Positions 44,315 through 45,317 of a stretch of 45,317 bases of DNA are shown one piece after another (position 1 is the first letter of the stretch; every line of letters starts with the position of its first letter). A program made the translations under genes and the position numbers. The notes under the pieces were generated by a model, which was not told where the DNA came from, did not search any database, and saw nothing but the letters and a program-made list of their open reading frames with translations. The DNA is from a virus: positions 1-45,317 of the IMG/VR virus record IMGVR_UViG_3300010354_000154. One strand, 5' to 3'.

Positions 44315-44971
44315 ATGTCTATTTATAATACTGAAAAGTGTTATGTCTATTGGTTGCACTTACCAGAGCACACAGATATTCATTCTCAAGGATATATAGG
44401 TGTTTCAATTGATCCAAAACAGCGTTTGTGGGAACATAAAAACGATGCTAAAAAAGGTACGCACCACAACAAATATTTAGAAAGAATTATTGATAAACAC
44501 GAGTTAATTCAGTCTATTATCTTTTCCGGCGATATTGACGCTTGCTATACATTTGAAGAAGATCTCCGTCCAACAAAAAATATAGGATGGAACTTGAATA
44601 AAGGAGGAGATTGTCCTCCGTCAAATAAAGGTAAAAAATTTTCGCAAGAGCATTGTGCTAATATCACAAAAGGTAAATTAGGTAAAAAAAGATCTCCAGT
44701 TACAGAAGAAACTAAATTAAAAATTTCACAGGCACAAACAGGTAAAAAACTAACAGCAGAGCATAAACAAAAAGTTAGAGAAGCAAGATTAGGTACAACA
44801 AGATCAATAGAAACAAAGAAAAAATTGTCAGAATCCCATAAAGGTAATATACCAGGCAACGCAAAATCAATCACAACATTTTTAGGCACATTCTCATCTA
44901 TCGCAAAAGCCGCAAAGGCACACAATTTATCTAGATTCAAATTTGAAAAGCAATATCTTAATACAATCTGA
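44315..44971 (+). CDS. GIY-YIG homing endonuclease with NUMOD3 repeats
   Basis: A 218-aa protein. Its catalytic domain has CYVYWLH (GIY variant, residues 9-15), GYIGVS (YIG 27-29), R37 and H41, and NLNKGG (N93), the usual GIY-YIG end. The following region has four lysine-rich NUMOD3-type DNA-binding repeats (about 103-180; e.g. GKKFSQEHCANIT, EETKLKISQAQTGKKL, AEHKQKVREARLG, ETKKKLSESHKG). A C-terminal FLGTFSSIAKAAKAHNLSRFKF segment resembles a NUMOD1 helix-turn-helix. I prefer the ATG at 44315, with AAGGAA 9 nt upstream, over an earlier in-frame ATG at 44198 lying inside the preceding gene. The gene is followed directly by a structured non-coding region. Confidence 0.85.
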   Translation: MSIYNTEKCYVYWLHLPEHTDIHSQGYIGVSIDPKQRLWEHKNDAKKGTHHNKYLERIIDKHELIQSIIFSGDIDACYTFEEDLRPTKNIGWNLNKGGDCPPSNKGKKFSQEHCANITKGKLGKKRSPVTEETKLKISQAQTGKKLTAEHKQKVREARLGTTRSIETKKKLSESHKGNIPGNAKSITTFLGTFSSIAKAAKAHNLSRFKFEKQYLNTI

Positions 44972-45317
44972 CACCAAGTCATTCCCATATTAAAAACAAG
45001 TTAGGCAGTTAAGCTAGCACAAGCTAACATCGTGTGCCCTATACCTGGTTGAAATACACGCAGGGACGGAAGACTCGCCGCTGCAACGAGCACTCAACTA
45101 CTACCCTTCGGGATGAAGATCGCTAATTGCCGCGATTTAGTTGTTTGAATAGGATTAATAAGGCTAAAAAGACGTGCGAGCGATCGCACACGGTTACTTA
45201 CATGCTGATATATGTAAATTAACCCGCCGTTGTATAAGAACGGAGCTCGAGGTACCGGACAACCGCCTCTGTAATGCTCTAATATCAGTGACTGTGCTAC
45301 TCGGATGAAGCATATAT
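44972..45317 (+). ncRNA. Candidate structured RNA of unknown class (no coding gene seen)
   Basis: 346 nt to the window edge without a credible open frame. From 45001 to the edge G+C is about 46 percent by hand count, clearly above the coding sequence just upstream. Stem candidates in order: GTT-A-AGC/GCTAAC (45008-45028), CGTGT/ACACG (45031-45060) with CCCT inside its loop complementary to AGGG at 45062-45065 (possible H-type pseudoknot), CTCG/CGAG (45074-45090), ATCGC/GCGAT (45119-45136), GTGCGA/TCGCAC closed by a GCGA tetraloop (45174-45189), TTACAT/ATGTAA (45198-45217), CCGTT/AACGG (45227-45243), and GGAGC/GCTCT around GAGG/CCTC (45242-45280). The transcribed strand is not certain. It could be a regulatory RNA, the 3' part of an intron, or a new class. 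Confidence 0.5.
45174..45189 (+). other. Perfect hairpin with GCGA (GNRA) tetraloop
   Basis: GTGCGA (45174-45179) and TCGCAC (45184-45189) pair perfectly across the loop GCGA, a GNRA tetraloop, typical of folded functional RNAs and not of intrinsic terminators (no T run follows). Confidence 0.6.

Noticed and set aside
44972-45317. tRNA, tmRNA or obvious group I intron core
   Set aside because: No T-loop GTTCGA-type sequence, no CCA-type end, and no clear P/Q/R/S core elements were found by eye. It is kept as an unclassified RNA candidate.
1-45317. CRISPR array, insertion sequence or integrase/attachment site
   Set aside because: No regularly spaced direct repeats, transposase or integrase frame was seen.

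Overview
This window is a piece of a tailed-phage genome of the T4-like myovirus superfamily, most likely from an uncultured marine phage. The evidence is the set of T4 core proteins recognisable by sequence: baseplate wedge gp6, gp25 and gp53, a gp5-like OB-fold/beta-helix spike, a gp55-like late sigma factor and the gp47/gp46 recombination nuclease. The order and the AT-rich composition resemble marine cyanophages and pelagiphages. No photosynthesis gene, tRNA or other host-specific marker is visible, so the host is left open.

Layout. (1) 1-6039, minus strand: an accessory module of three radical SAM genes (the first cut by the window edge), three glycosyltransferase-like genes and two small unknowns. 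(2) 6055-6085: a perfect 11-bp inverted repeat that separates this module from the structural operon. (3) 6106-33518, minus strand: tail/baseplate operon, transcribed in the order tube-cap-like protein, gp53, large hub-like protein, gp5-like spike, lysozyme-like protein, gp25, gp6, a giant 4476-aa tail protein, a 236-aa structural protein, two paralogous fibre proteins and a last fibre-like protein. (4) 33519-33580: a divergent promoter region. (5) 33581-43816, plus strand: gp55-like sigma, two radical SAM genes, gp47, gp46, then a tightly overlapping cassette of B12-type radical SAM, small unknown, SPASM-like radical SAM and short-chain dehydrogenase. (6) 43827-44971: two GIY-YIG nuclease genes. 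(7) 44972-45317: a non-coding stretch richer in G+C than its surroundings and full of stem-loops, which looks like a structured RNA.

Working together. The core genes build the baseplate and tail, switch on late transcription (gp55-like sigma; NATAAATA boxes occur upstream of several late genes) and carry out recombination-dependent replication (gp46/47). The most unusual content is seven radical SAM enzymes in about 45 kb, placed on both sides of the baseplate operon and accompanied by glycosyltransferases and an SDR oxidoreductase. Five share an N-terminal four-cysteine module ahead of the CxxxCxxC motif and fall into two architectures, each present on both sides of the operon. I infer one phage-encoded modification system of unknown substrate; the sequence alone does not show what is modified.

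Other points of interest are a probable seven-bladed beta-propeller inside the giant tail protein, a short domain shared by gp6 and the giant protein, a gp5 that lacks its lysozyme domain next to a separate lysozyme-like gene, and the structured RNA candidate beside the homing endonuclease.
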